The notes under the pieces are model-generated. The model made no database searches, was not told the DNA's origin, and saw nothing but the letters and a program-made list of their open reading frames with translations. 64,000 nt of DNA from Labrys okinawensis (GTDB lineage: Bacteria > Pseudomonadota > Alphaproteobacteria > Rhizobiales > Labraceae), in assembly GCF_002982075.1 (NCBI RefSeq), contig NZ_PUEJ01000007.1:248001-312000 (forward strand). Direction: 5' to 3'. This document shows, in pieces, positions 25,545 through 33,724 of the stretch. How positions within the stretch are numbered: position 1 is the stretch's first letter; each line of letters begins with the position of its first letter. The translations under genes and the position numbers were made by a program.

Positions 25545-26771
25545 ATGGCTGGAGACGGCGCTTCCTCTGTTTCGCGTGCGGACAGTCTTCGCCTGGCTCT
25601 GATCGCCGCCTCGTCGGGCTTCGGCCAATCGGCCCTGCTGGCGTTGGTGCCGATCGTCACCGAAAGGACGGGGCTGGCGGCGCCGCAGATCGGCGTCGTC
25701 GCCTTCCTGGGCGCGGCGGTCTTCCTGGTGGCGGCCCCGCTCTGGGGGCATCATGGCGCGGCATGGCGGATCAGGCCGTTTTTCGCCGGGCTCGCCTGCC
25801 TGATGGTGGCAGGCCAGGGCCTGTTCGCTGGAGCGCTCCATGTCGGTGTGCCCGCAACCGCGCTCGGGCTGCTCCTGGTCTCGCGCCTGCTCTACAGCGT
25901 CGGTGCTGCCGGGGTAATGCCGCACGCTCAGGCTGCCATCGTGCAGCGTAGCGCCGCGGAGCGTCGCCCGGCTGCGCTTGCCAATCTCAGCGCCGGCCTG
26001 AATGTCGGCCGCATCGCCGGCTCCCTGGTGACGCTGGGCGCAGGAGCCGGCGTCATCGTGCCCGTTTTCATGATGGTCGCCAGCCCGCTGCTGCTGCTGT
26101 GCGCGCCGAACCTGCCGGCCACCCCCGCAATCGGCAGGAAGGGTGAACGCTCGAGCCGGCGCGCCAATATCCGGCGCGTCCTGCCGCTGCTTGCCGTCGG
26201 CTTTGCTCTGACCTTCGGCTTCGGCCAGATCCAGCTCGTGCTCGGCCTGTTCCTGCAGCACCGCTTCGGCCTCGATGCCGTCGCCGCCGCGGGACTGGGA
26301 GGCGCTAGCTATGCCGCGGTGGCGGTTGCCATGATCGCGACGCAGATCCTGCTGGTGCCGCGCCTGGCCTTCCAACTCGGACGCAACATGCGCTGGGGCA
26401 TTGCGGGCTTCGCACTGGGGTGCCTGGCCATCATCCTGGCGCCCGTTCCCTGGCTGGTGCCGGCCGGTGCGGTCTGGGCCGGCGTCGGGCTGGCGGTGGC
26501 GACGCCGGCCTATACGGCCTGCCTCGCCCAGCGTGTCACGGCGCATGGCCAGGCGGGAGCCGCCGGCTGGCTCGCCAGCACCCATGCGGCCGGACAGGGA
26601 CTGGGCGCGCTCTGCGGCGGCGCCGCCTTTGCCTTGTCGCCGGAGCTGCCCTTCGCCATGGCCGTCGGCATCGCGATTGCAACCTGCCTCGCTTTGCTGC
26701 GTCTGGACGATCGCGCCCGGGAAGAGGTGTCCCGGGGTGAGGTGCCCCGGGATCATGGCGTGGTCTCCTGA
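25545..26771 (+). CDS. MFS transporter, probable siderophore exporter (ShiF-like position)
   Basis: This 408-residue major facilitator has twelve hydrophobic segments, for example LALIAASSGFGQSALLALVPIV and VLPLLAVGFALTFGFGQIQLVLGL. The ATG at 25545 has GGAG eight bases upstream and is preferred over a longer frame from 25515. It is divergent from iucA. In enterobacterial aerobactin loci the MFS gene shiF lies upstream of iucA and is a proposed exporter, so export of the new siderophore is the best guess. Its end overlaps the convergent importer gene by 19 bases. Confidence 0.82.
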   Translation: MAGDGASSVSRADSLRLALIAASSGFGQSALLALVPIVTERTGLAAPQIGVVAFLGAAVFLVAAPLWGHHGAAWRIRPFFAGLACLMVAGQGLFAGALHVGVPATALGLLLVSRLLYSVGAAGVMPHAQAAIVQRSAAERRPAALANLSAGLNVGRIAGSLVTLGAGAGVIVPVFMMVASPLLLLCAPNLPATPAIGRKGERSSRRANIRRVLPLLAVGFALTFGFGQIQLVLGLFLQHRFGLDAVAAAGLGGASYAAVAVAMIATQILLVPRLAFQLGRNMRWGIAGFALGCLAIILAPVPWLVPAGAVWAGVGLAVATPAYTACLAQRVTAHGQAGAAGWLASTHAAGQGLGALCGGAAFALSPELPFAMAVGIAIATCLALLRLDDRAREEVSRGEVPRDHGVVS

Positions 26772-27991
26772 GGGCGGCCGACATTCGCCAGCAAGCGGAT
26801 GGTGGCGAGGACGGCGATGGCCGAGAGGGCGGTGGCGAGGCCGAAGAGCGCGCCATAGCCCATGAGATCGGCAAGCTTGCCCGAGATCAGCGAGCCCACG
26901 AGATAGACCACCATCTGGGCGCAGGCGAGGATGGTGAAGTCGGTGCCGGGCTGGTCCGATGACGTCACGCTCATGAACAGGCTGTAGAGCGCGACGATCT
27001 CCATATAACGGATGAAGGTCTGGAAGCCGGCGGCGCCGAACAGGGGCCAGACGCCGGTGACCACGCCGAGCGCATGGGCGGTAAAGAGGGCAAAGCACAA
27101 GGTGCGCAAGCCCCCGAGCAGGCCGAGTGTGGCGGCGGTGCCGTAGCGCTTGACCAGGAAAGCGGATATCGCCGATCCGGCAAGGCCCGCCGTCGCCGCC
27201 GATACGCCGGAAAGATAGCCGATGCGGTCGAGCGGCACGCCGGCATCGACGAGGTAGGGACCTTCCATTGCCTTCACCAGACCCTCGCTCATCCGGTAGA
27301 TCAGCGCGATCCACAGCACGGTGCGGATCTCGGGCCGGCGCAGAAAGGCCATGATGGAGGGCCGCGTCGGCCTGTCGGAGGGCACGGCGGGCGCCTCCCA
27401 CATGCTGAAGGCGGCGACCAGGGGCAGGGCCGAGAAGGCGGCGATGACCAGGAGCATGCCGGTCCAGCCGATATGATGGTAGAGCACCAGGCCGAGCGTG
27501 CCGCCGATCACCACGCCGAACGCCACCGAGCCGCCCTGGATGGCATTGCCGATGGCCCGGTCCTCCGGCGCCAGATATTTGGCGGCATAGCCGTCGGTGG
27601 CGATGTCCTGCGTGGAGACCAGCAGCGCCGTGACGAGGCCGATGCCCAGAATGCCGCCGACATGCGTCGGGCCGAGCGGCAGCAGCGCCAGGATGGAGGC
27701 GATCACGCCGAGCTGGGTGAGGATCACCCATCCGGCCCGATGCACCCGGGCGAAGGGCCGGATGCGATCGACCAGGGGCGCCCACAGGAATTTCAGCACC
27801 AGCGGCAGGAAGAGCAGACTGAGATAGCCGATCGCCGTGCGCGAGACCCCGGCCTCGCGCATGATGGGGGGCAGGGCGGCCGCGATCAGATAGGAAGGAA
27901 TGGCCTGGGCCAGGTAGAGGCCGCCCAGCACCGCGAACAGGCGCAGCCGACCGGGTCTGGAGGCAGGAATGTCCTGGGCGAGCGCCGTCAT
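26753..27991 (-). CDS. RhtX/FptX-family siderophore importer (MFS)
   Basis: The 412-residue membrane protein has the AmpG/RhtX-type start LFAVLGGLYLAQAIPSYLIAAALPPIMREAG and VSTQDIATDGYAAKYLAPEDRAIGNAIQGG. These features mark the RhtX/FptX group of single-polypeptide inner-membrane importers of ferric siderophores, such as rhizobactin 1021. It would move the siderophore from periplasm to cytoplasm in place of an ABC system. The ATG at 27991 overlaps the preceding gene stop by 4 bases. It is the last gene of the receptor operon. Confidence 0.85.
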   Translation of the reverse strand: MTALAQDIPASRPGRLRLFAVLGGLYLAQAIPSYLIAAALPPIMREAGVSRTAIGYLSLLFLPLVLKFLWAPLVDRIRPFARVHRAGWVILTQLGVIASILALLPLGPTHVGGILGIGLVTALLVSTQDIATDGYAAKYLAPEDRAIGNAIQGGSVAFGVVIGGTLGLVLYHHIGWTGMLLVIAAFSALPLVAAFSMWEAPAVPSDRPTRPSIMAFLRRPEIRTVLWIALIYRMSEGLVKAMEGPYLVDAGVPLDRIGYLSGVSAATAGLAGSAISAFLVKRYGTAATLGLLGGLRTLCFALFTAHALGVVTGVWPLFGAAGFQTFIRYMEIVALYSLFMSVTSSDQPGTDFTILACAQMVVYLVGSLISGKLADLMGYGALFGLATALSAIAVLATIRLLANVGRPQETTP

Positions 27992-28356
27992 GCCGTCTCC
28001 ATATGCTGTGCGATGAAGTGCCTGGCCGCCTGCTCGTCGCACGTCGCCGTCAGCGGCATCGACCACAGGCGCTGGAAGGTCTCGATCATGCGTGGGTTCG
28101 CATCCGGCCGGACGATGGCGAGGGCGCGGCAATGGCGCTCGAAGCGTTCGCGCGTCGCCTTGAACCAGAGAGCCTGTTCCCGCTCTCCGGCCTGGGAAAG
28201 CCCCCCGCCGCCGGCAAAGATCGCCAGCAGGGCAAAGACGCTCTCGTTGCGGCCGATTTCGATCAGCGCGTCGAGATAGGCCCGCTCGTCCCGGTCCTCA
28301 TAGGGCGGCAGGTAGCGCAGGATCACGAGCGGGCCGTGCTTGTCGAGTTTCACCAT
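27988..28356 (-). CDS. Small conserved-looking protein in the siderophore receptor operon
   Basis: This 122-residue soluble protein reads MVKLDKHGPLVILRYLPPYEDRDERAYL at the N-terminus (positions given in two parts: strand-like LVILRYLPPY, then helix), followed by VFALLAIFAGGGGLSQAG and EREQALWFKATRERFERHC. The alternating strand and helix pattern recalls STAS-like folds, but I cannot name a family. It starts 2 bases after the receptor stop and overlaps the importer start by 4 bases, so it is part of this operon and probably serves siderophore uptake or iron release. That role is inferred only from position. Confidence 0.75.
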   Translation of the reverse strand: MVKLDKHGPLVILRYLPPYEDRDERAYLDALIEIGRNESVFALLAIFAGGGGLSQAGEREQALWFKATRERFERHCRALAIVRPDANPRMIETFQRLWSMPLTATCDEQAARHFIAQHMETA

Positions 28357-28358
28357 GA

Positions 28359-30578
28359 TCAGAACGTCTTGCGATAGCCGAGCGTCACGGTGCGGCCCCA
28401 GGAATAGACCGGGAGGTTGCGCACGGAGGTGGCGGTGGGGTTCTGGAAGCGGGTGTCGAACAGATTGTCGACGGACACATAGGCCTCGCCGCCCTTCACC
28501 GGTGCCGACAGGGCGACGTTCATGGTGGCGCCCGGCTTGATCTTGTAGCGGGTGCCCTTGAGGTCGATCGCCTTGTCGCGGCCGGAGAAACCCTCGCCCT
28601 CAACGCGCACCGACACGCCATTGTCGAAGACGTAGCTGGCGTAGAGCGTGCCGCGGAAGGGGGTGGCGATGCGGTTGTTGGGCAGCCAGCTGTCGAGCTT
28701 GCCGTCCTTGTTGGAATCGTAGCGCCCCTCGCGATAGCCGAGCACGGTGCCGATGGTCAGCTGGTCAGTCGCGGCATATTCGCCGGTGAACTCGCCGCCA
28801 TAGATGAATTCCTTCTGCTGCGAGATGGTATTGGTGATGGGGTCGAAGGTCACGCCCTTGCTGGAGGTGGAGATGAAGCCTGTCAGGCTGCCCTTGAAGC
28901 GGTCATGGCTGCCGCGGATGCCGAGTTCGTAATTGTTGACGACCTGGGCCTCGGGGCTGATGGAGGCGTAGGAAATGCTCGTGCCGGCCGGAAGGCAGTT
29001 CGGCCGGGCGACCGGGCATGCATAGGCGAGCGACAGGCCGGCGCGGCGGGTATAGGCACCGACATCGGGCAGGGCAAAGCCCTGCGAGAAGCCGCCGAAG
29101 ATCTCGCTGGTGTCGGTCAGCTTGAAGGTGCCGCCGATATTGAAGGTCGGCTTCGAGTAGCTGAACTTTCCTCCGGTGACGCGCAGGGCCGGAAGTACGA
29201 AGTCCTGATAGCCCCGCGGATCGCGGCTGGAGGCGACGGCGGCATAGGCGGCAGGACGCGTGAAATCGTCGACATCGAGGGCGAAATGTTCGAAGCGTAC
29301 GCCGCCGCGCACGGTGAGGCGATCGGTCAGCGGCACCTGCAACTGGCCGAAGGCGGCCGACGTGACCTGCTGCAGCGGCGTGAAGACATCCTGGCCGTTG
29401 GTCAGCGTCTGATGAGTCTTTTCAAAGATGAGATCGCTGCCCCAGGTGAGCTTGGCGCCCTGCCAGATCGTGTCGAGCGGGGTGTCGATGGTCAGGTTGA
29501 CGCCGCCGCGATCCGAATAGAGCGTCGTCTGGTTGTCCGGGCTGGTAGGATTGGCGGGATCGAACGAGTAATAGACCTGCGAATTATAGGGGAACGAAAA
29601 AGTCGAATAATTGAAGCGCTTCTTGATGTTGTTGTAGAAGCCCACGATGTTGAGGCTGCCGAGCGCGAAGTCCTTGTCGGTGTAGCGTAGCGACAGGGAT
29701 TTGGTGTCTTCGAGAACGCTCTGCCCGGTATAGGGATGGCGATAGTCCGGCCGGGCATAGGCACCGGAATAGTCGGTCATGTAGCGCGGGGTCTGGTTGA
29801 AGTAGTACCAGCCTGCCGAAAATTCGAGCCGCTTGGCGGCATCGAAATCATAACCGAGCTTGGCGAGAAGGTTGACCCGGCCGAAGCGGTCGCCGCCGCC
29901 TTGACCCAGCATGGAGTCGGACGGCAACTCCCACCCGGAACCGTCATAGGTGCGACGCCCGAGATAGCCGCTGCCGCTCAGGACATAATCGAGGCCATTC
30001 TCGGCCTTGCCGGAGATGCTGGCGGACAGTTCCGGGGCGACCGAATCCACGGCGTTCGCCGTAAAGGCGCGCAAGGCCGTGTTCACGCTGATGCGGGGCT
30101 TGCCGGGCTCGGCCTTCTTGGTGATGAAATTGACCGTGCCGCCGGTGGCGCCTGCGCCGTAGAGGCTGGAGGCGCCGGCCACCATCTCGATGCGCTCGAT
30201 CGAATTGAGGTCGATCAGGGACAGGATGCGCGAAACATCCCGCAGCGGGGTGCCGAGGGGAACGCCGTCGACCAGCACGAGCAGGTCACGGCCGCGATAG
30301 CTCTCGGACGCGCCCGAAACCGTCTGGTTGGAAACCGAAAAGCCCGGCACCAGCTTGGCCAGGGCCGCCGACGCGCTCGAACTTTGCTGGAGCTGCTTGT
30401 CGATTTCCTGCCTGTCGATCACCTGGACCGATTGCGGAATATCGGAAACGGATCTTTCGGCGCGGGAGGCGGTAACGGTAACCGGATCGAGCTCAATCTG
30501 TTGTTCCTGCGACTGTTGTGCCAGTGCAGGTGAAACAACCGATAGAAACATGACCGCCGATACGGATATCTTGCGCAT
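28359..30578 (-). CDS. TonB-dependent siderophore receptor (IutA/RhtA-like)
   Basis: The 739-residue protein has a signal peptide (MRKISVSAVMFLSVVSPALAQ), a TonB box region (IELDPVTVTA) and a plug domain with IPQSVQVIDRQEI, RGRDLLVLVDGVPLG and IERIEMVAGASSLYGAGATGG. A long beta-barrel follows, ending in GRTVTLGYRKTF with the usual terminal aromatic. Plug features resemble hydroxamate-citrate receptors such as IutA and RhtA. It would take up the ferric siderophore across the outer membrane. It heads an operon with the small unknown protein and the RhtX-type importer, and is divergent from the AraC regulator gene. Confidence 0.9.
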   Translation of the reverse strand: MRKISVSAVMFLSVVSPALAQQSQEQQIELDPVTVTASRAERSVSDIPQSVQVIDRQEIDKQLQQSSSASAALAKLVPGFSVSNQTVSGASESYRGRDLLVLVDGVPLGTPLRDVSRILSLIDLNSIERIEMVAGASSLYGAGATGGTVNFITKKAEPGKPRISVNTALRAFTANAVDSVAPELSASISGKAENGLDYVLSGSGYLGRRTYDGSGWELPSDSMLGQGGGDRFGRVNLLAKLGYDFDAAKRLEFSAGWYYFNQTPRYMTDYSGAYARPDYRHPYTGQSVLEDTKSLSLRYTDKDFALGSLNIVGFYNNIKKRFNYSTFSFPYNSQVYYSFDPANPTSPDNQTTLYSDRGGVNLTIDTPLDTIWQGAKLTWGSDLIFEKTHQTLTNGQDVFTPLQQVTSAAFGQLQVPLTDRLTVRGGVRFEHFALDVDDFTRPAAYAAVASSRDPRGYQDFVLPALRVTGGKFSYSKPTFNIGGTFKLTDTSEIFGGFSQGFALPDVGAYTRRAGLSLAYACPVARPNCLPAGTSISYASISPEAQVVNNYELGIRGSHDRFKGSLTGFISTSSKGVTFDPITNTISQQKEFIYGGEFTGEYAATDQLTIGTVLGYREGRYDSNKDGKLDSWLPNNRIATPFRGTLYASYVFDNGVSVRVEGEGFSGRDKAIDLKGTRYKIKPGATMNVALSAPVKGGEAYVSVDNLFDTRFQNPTATSVRNLPVYSWGRTVTLGYRKTF

Positions 30579-30766
30579 GATGAATTTTTAGACCTCCAGC
30601 CACTCTCGATCCGAAACTAAGTTATATTTGGCGATCCCGGCTGAATTCCAGTTGTACATTCTCAGTATATTCCCAGTTTATAACCGTTATAATCTGGACA
30701 AAGACGGCATATACTTCTGGATCTCCAGCCTCTCCCGCTCTATATTGACGAGCGGTCTTACTTGTC
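30579..30766. promoter_or_regulatory. Divergent control region of receptor and AraC genes
   Basis: These 188 AT-rich bases contain two imperfect direct repeats, ATTCCAGTTGTA around 30645-30656 and ATTCCCAGTTTATAA around 30669-30683, about 24 bp apart. That is a spacing typical of AraC-family half-sites. The 7-mer TTGTACA in the first repeat also occurs in both arms of the dyad at 25414-25456, which suggests one regulator acts at both promoters. Confidence 0.45.
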
Positions 30767-31870
30767 GTGCTACTTGATTTCTTGGACTTGGGCGCATTGA
30801 TTGATGGACTGAAGCGAACTGCCGGCGCGGACGAAGTCGCTTTGCCGCCAGAGGAGGCCTATGCAGGAAGGCTCAGGCCTGTCTGGCTGCTTGGGCATGG
30901 GCTGACGAGCGAAGAGCTCGCGCTGATCGAACTACGGGCCAGCGGACGTTTGGCTGCGCAGCGCAAGCTCGGCCCGTCGGATCCGGTCTTGCTCGGCGCC
31001 CGGGCAGTGCTTCGCCTCGAGCCCGATATCGGCCCCATTTCCTGCTTTTCGCCGCTTCAGGATCGCGAACTCCGCCTGGATGCCGCCGAGCTCGGGGCGG
31101 GCGGGGTGCTGCTGCGCCCCTCCCATGGCCGGATGGAGATCGAGCGGGACGGGCAGCGCACCGTCGTCTCCGCGAGGGAGGCCATTTTCCTGGCCGGCGG
31201 CGCGCCGGCCGGTCTGTGGCTGCGGCATGTCGACCGTGTCGATTGCCTGGTGCTGGCGAATGAACGCATCACCGAAAACATGCTCGAATGCTCGGCCAGT
31301 CTGCGGGTTTTCGCGCAGAACAACGATACGCTGGTGCTGCTCGGCAATTATGGCGCGGCGCTGATGCGAGGGCTGTTGCCGATGAGCGGCCCGGTGCTGC
31401 TGCAGCATGCCTGCGCCTATATGGGCGATCTCGTCGACATCCTGTGCGGCGAGGCCGAGTCCCAGGCGCCCCATACCGTGCAGGACCGCGCGGCTACGCG
31501 CCTGAATGCCATCAAGTCTGATATCGAGGCCCATCTCGACGATCAGGGGCTCAATGCCAGCCAGATCGCCTTACGGCACGGCATCAGCACGCGCTATCTC
31601 CAGAAGCTGTTCGAGGGAGAGGGCGAGACGTTCTCCGAATTCGTGCTGCAGCGCCGGCTGGACAGGGCGATGCGCCGTCTGCAGTCGCCGGACGAGCGCA
31701 AGCGTTCGATCAGCGAGATCGCCTTCGATGTCGGTTTCGGCGACCTGTCCTATTTCAACCGTACTTTCCGCAGGCGCTTCGATACGTCGCCGCGCCTGGT
31801 GCGTGCCAAGCACCGCTCCGTGCCCGCCGGGTCTGCAAGGAGCGAAGCGCCGGATGCGGGCAGCGCCTGA
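30767..31870 (+). CDS. AraC-family activator of the siderophore locus (RhrA-like role)
   Basis: This 367-residue protein has a C-terminal AraC double helix-turn-helix: LNASQIALRHGISTRYLQKLF and SISEIAFDVGFGDLSYFNRTFRRRFDTSPR (second motif split around GFGDLSYFN). The N-terminal 230 residues are a ligand-binding-like domain with LLRPSHGRMEIERDG. It is divergent from the receptor gene. In rhizobactin loci the AraC protein RhrA activates biosynthesis and receptor genes under iron limitation, and the same role is inferred here. The start is a GTG at 30767 with a weak ribosome site, so the N-terminus is uncertain. Confidence 0.85.
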   Translation: MLLDFLDLGALIDGLKRTAGADEVALPPEEAYAGRLRPVWLLGHGLTSEELALIELRASGRLAAQRKLGPSDPVLLGARAVLRLEPDIGPISCFSPLQDRELRLDAAELGAGGVLLRPSHGRMEIERDGQRTVVSAREAIFLAGGAPAGLWLRHVDRVDCLVLANERITENMLECSASLRVFAQNNDTLVLLGNYGAALMRGLLPMSGPVLLQHACAYMGDLVDILCGEAESQAPHTVQDRAATRLNAIKSDIEAHLDDQGLNASQIALRHGISTRYLQKLFEGEGETFSEFVLQRRLDRAMRRLQSPDERKRSISEIAFDVGFGDLSYFNRTFRRRFDTSPRLVRAKHRSVPAGSARSEAPDAGSA

Positions 31871-31943
31871 GTGTGGGCTGTCCCGGTTCGGCGCCCTCCG
31901 CATCGGCGGCCTCGAACCATTGGCCGTCTCGCCGCTAGCGACC

Positions 31944-32453
31944 TCAGTGGGCGGTGGCCGAGGGCGGCTTCATCCGCGTCATGGTGTCCAGGGCGCAGGG
32001 ACTGACGGGGGCGATGAACAGTCCGACCCGGGCAAGGGCCTTGGCCAGAGCGGTGGTGGCGTCGAGCGCCCGGTGCAGGCCGTCGCTCTTCAGCAGGTGG
32101 GAAGCGGCATGGAGGAGCTGCGCCCTGTCGTCGCGCTGCGCCGCATCGACCATGGCGAGCACCAGGCATTCGTCGCGGCACAGGGCCCGGCAGGCCGCAG
32201 GACGCCAGCCGATCTCAGTGTCGGCCGTCGCCCGGAGCGTGCGCACGAAATGGTGGAACTCGCCGAAGAGCGGCTTGGCGTTCTCCTCCGGCATTTCGCG
32301 CGCCAGCCCTTCCCAGGCGATGTCCCAGCAGGCGGCATCGCCGGTGGCATAGCCCGCCATCCAGCAGCGAAAGACGGAAAAGAGCAGGTTCTCGGCCGGA
32401 GCGTCGATATGATAGCCGACGGGGCGCGCAGCATCGGGGCTGGGCAGGGTCAT
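31944..32453 (-). CDS. Conserved hypothetical protein, probably helical
   Basis: The 169-residue protein has LLFSVFRCWMAGYATGDAACWDIAWEGL, then LFGEFHHFVRTLRATAD and WRPAACRALCRDECLVLAMVDAAQRDD (motifs listed by their conserved cores FHHFVRTL and CRDECLVLAMV). I recall homologues with the same FGEFHHFVR and LCRDECLVL motifs in many proteobacteria, without known function. Several Cys and His residues could bind metal, which is speculation. The ATG at 32453 with AAGGA upstream is preferred to a TTG at 32468. It converges on the AraC gene. Confidence 0.75.
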   Translation of the reverse strand: MTLPSPDAARPVGYHIDAPAENLLFSVFRCWMAGYATGDAACWDIAWEGLAREMPEENAKPLFGEFHHFVRTLRATADTEIGWRPAACRALCRDECLVLAMVDAAQRDDRAQLLHAASHLLKSDGLHRALDATTALAKALARVGLFIAPVSPCALDTMTRMKPPSATAH

Positions 32454-32674
32454 GATGGTGTCCTTCAATCCGCGGGGTTCAAGGTCCCGGCATTGGCAAC
32501 GGCACGCATAGGATCACACCGAGCCGATTTGTTCAAGAAAATCTCTTTTTATTTCAATAATTTATAGGAATTCCAGGGTGTGCGGCGCGCTCGCGCGGCG
32601 ATGCCACGGCGTTGACTTTCCCGCTCGCCGGGCGCAGACGCAAAGGTTCCCGCCTTTTTCCCGGTTTGCCCGTG

Positions 32675-33637
32675 ATGCCCACCCACAAAGTCATTTATGA
32701 TACCGATCCCGGCGTCGACGACGCCATGGCGCTGTTCTTCCTGCACTATCATCCCGACATCGAGCTGATCGGCATCACCACCTGCCACGGCAATGCGCCG
32801 GTCGAGATCACCACCCGCAACGCCCTCTATCTCAAGGAGCGCTTCGGCATCGAGGCGCCGGTGGCGCGTGGGGCGGCGGGGCCGGTGACGGGGGACGACG
32901 CCCATCATGCCGCCGTGGTGCATGGCGACAACGGCCTGGGCGAGGTCGAGATTCCCGCCGATATCAAAGCGCAGGCGATTGCAGCGCCCGCTCATCGCTT
33001 CATCATCGAGACCGTGCGCAAGCATCCCGGCGAGATCACGCTGCTGGCGGTGGGGCGCATGACCAACCTGGCGCTGGCCCTGCGCGAGGATCCCGAGATC
33101 GCCGGCCTGGTTCGTCAGGTGGTGGTGATGGGCGGCGCCTTCGGCTATCGCGGGCATCTGGGCAATGTCACCCCGGCGGCCGAAGCCAATATCCATGGTG
33201 ACCCGCACGCCGCCGATGAGATGTTTGCCGCCTCTTGGCCGATCACCGTCATCGGCCTCGACGTCACCCACGAAGTGCTGATGCCGCAGGACTATCTGCG
33301 CCGGCTCGGCGAGGAGGCCGGCGAGGTCGGCCGTTTCATCTGGGACATCACCCGTTTCTACGAGAATTTCTATCTCAACAAGGGGCTGGCCGGCATTTCC
33401 GTGCATGATGCCTCGGCGGCGATCTATCTGGTGGCGCCGGACTTGTTCGAGACCCGCCCCGGCCCGGTCCGGGTGGTATGCGAGGGGCTTGCCTTCGGGC
33501 AGACCATTCAGCGGCCTGCCGGGATCGGCTTTCCGCCCAATGACTGGGATGGCCGGCCGGATCATGCGGTCTGCATCGCCGTCAAGGCCCAGCCCTTGCT
33601 CGATCTCTACCGGGAAACACTGCTGAGATCGGCTTAA
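32675..33637 (+). CDS. Nucleoside hydrolase (inosine-uridine preferring type)
   Basis: The start at 32675 places the calcium-binding signature DTDPGVDDA at residues 9-17, the usual position in this family. Other features are VVMGGAFGYRGHLGNVTPAAEANIHGDPHAAD (key residues Asn and Asp near the ribose site) and a C-terminal DHAVCIAV. The 320-residue length is typical. It cleaves the N-glycosidic bond of nucleosides to free base plus ribose for salvage. It stands alone and converges with the flavoprotein gene across a 10-bp dyad. Confidence 0.92.
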   Translation: MPTHKVIYDTDPGVDDAMALFFLHYHPDIELIGITTCHGNAPVEITTRNALYLKERFGIEAPVARGAAGPVTGDDAHHAAVVHGDNGLGEVEIPADIKAQAIAAPAHRFIIETVRKHPGEITLLAVGRMTNLALALREDPEIAGLVRQVVVMGGAFGYRGHLGNVTPAAEANIHGDPHAADEMFAASWPITVIGLDVTHEVLMPQDYLRRLGEEAGEVGRFIWDITRFYENFYLNKGLAGISVHDASAAIYLVAPDLFETRPGPVRVVCEGLAFGQTIQRPAGIGFPPNDWDGRPDHAVCIAVKAQPLLDLYRETLLRSA

Positions 33638-33656
33638 AGAGCGGACGGGACGTTGC

Positions 33657-33724
33657 GGTCCCAGCCCTAGCGCTTCCAGCGCGAATCTTGCAGGCCTTGT
33701 CCGGGAAACGCCGCGGCTGGGACC
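33657..33724. repeat. 10-bp inverted repeat between convergent genes
   Basis: GGTCCCAGCC (33657-33666) and GGCTGGGACC (33715-33724) are perfect complements with a 48-nt loop that contains a smaller GCGC-rich dyad. It fills the gap between convergent genes and could act as a terminator for both or be a degraded REP element. Confidence 0.4.

Noticed and set aside
25476-27785. A 769-codon minus-strand open frame across the exporter gene
   Set aside because: It is a GC-driven shadow of the two MFS genes; the composition is Arg/Gly/His-rich without domains.
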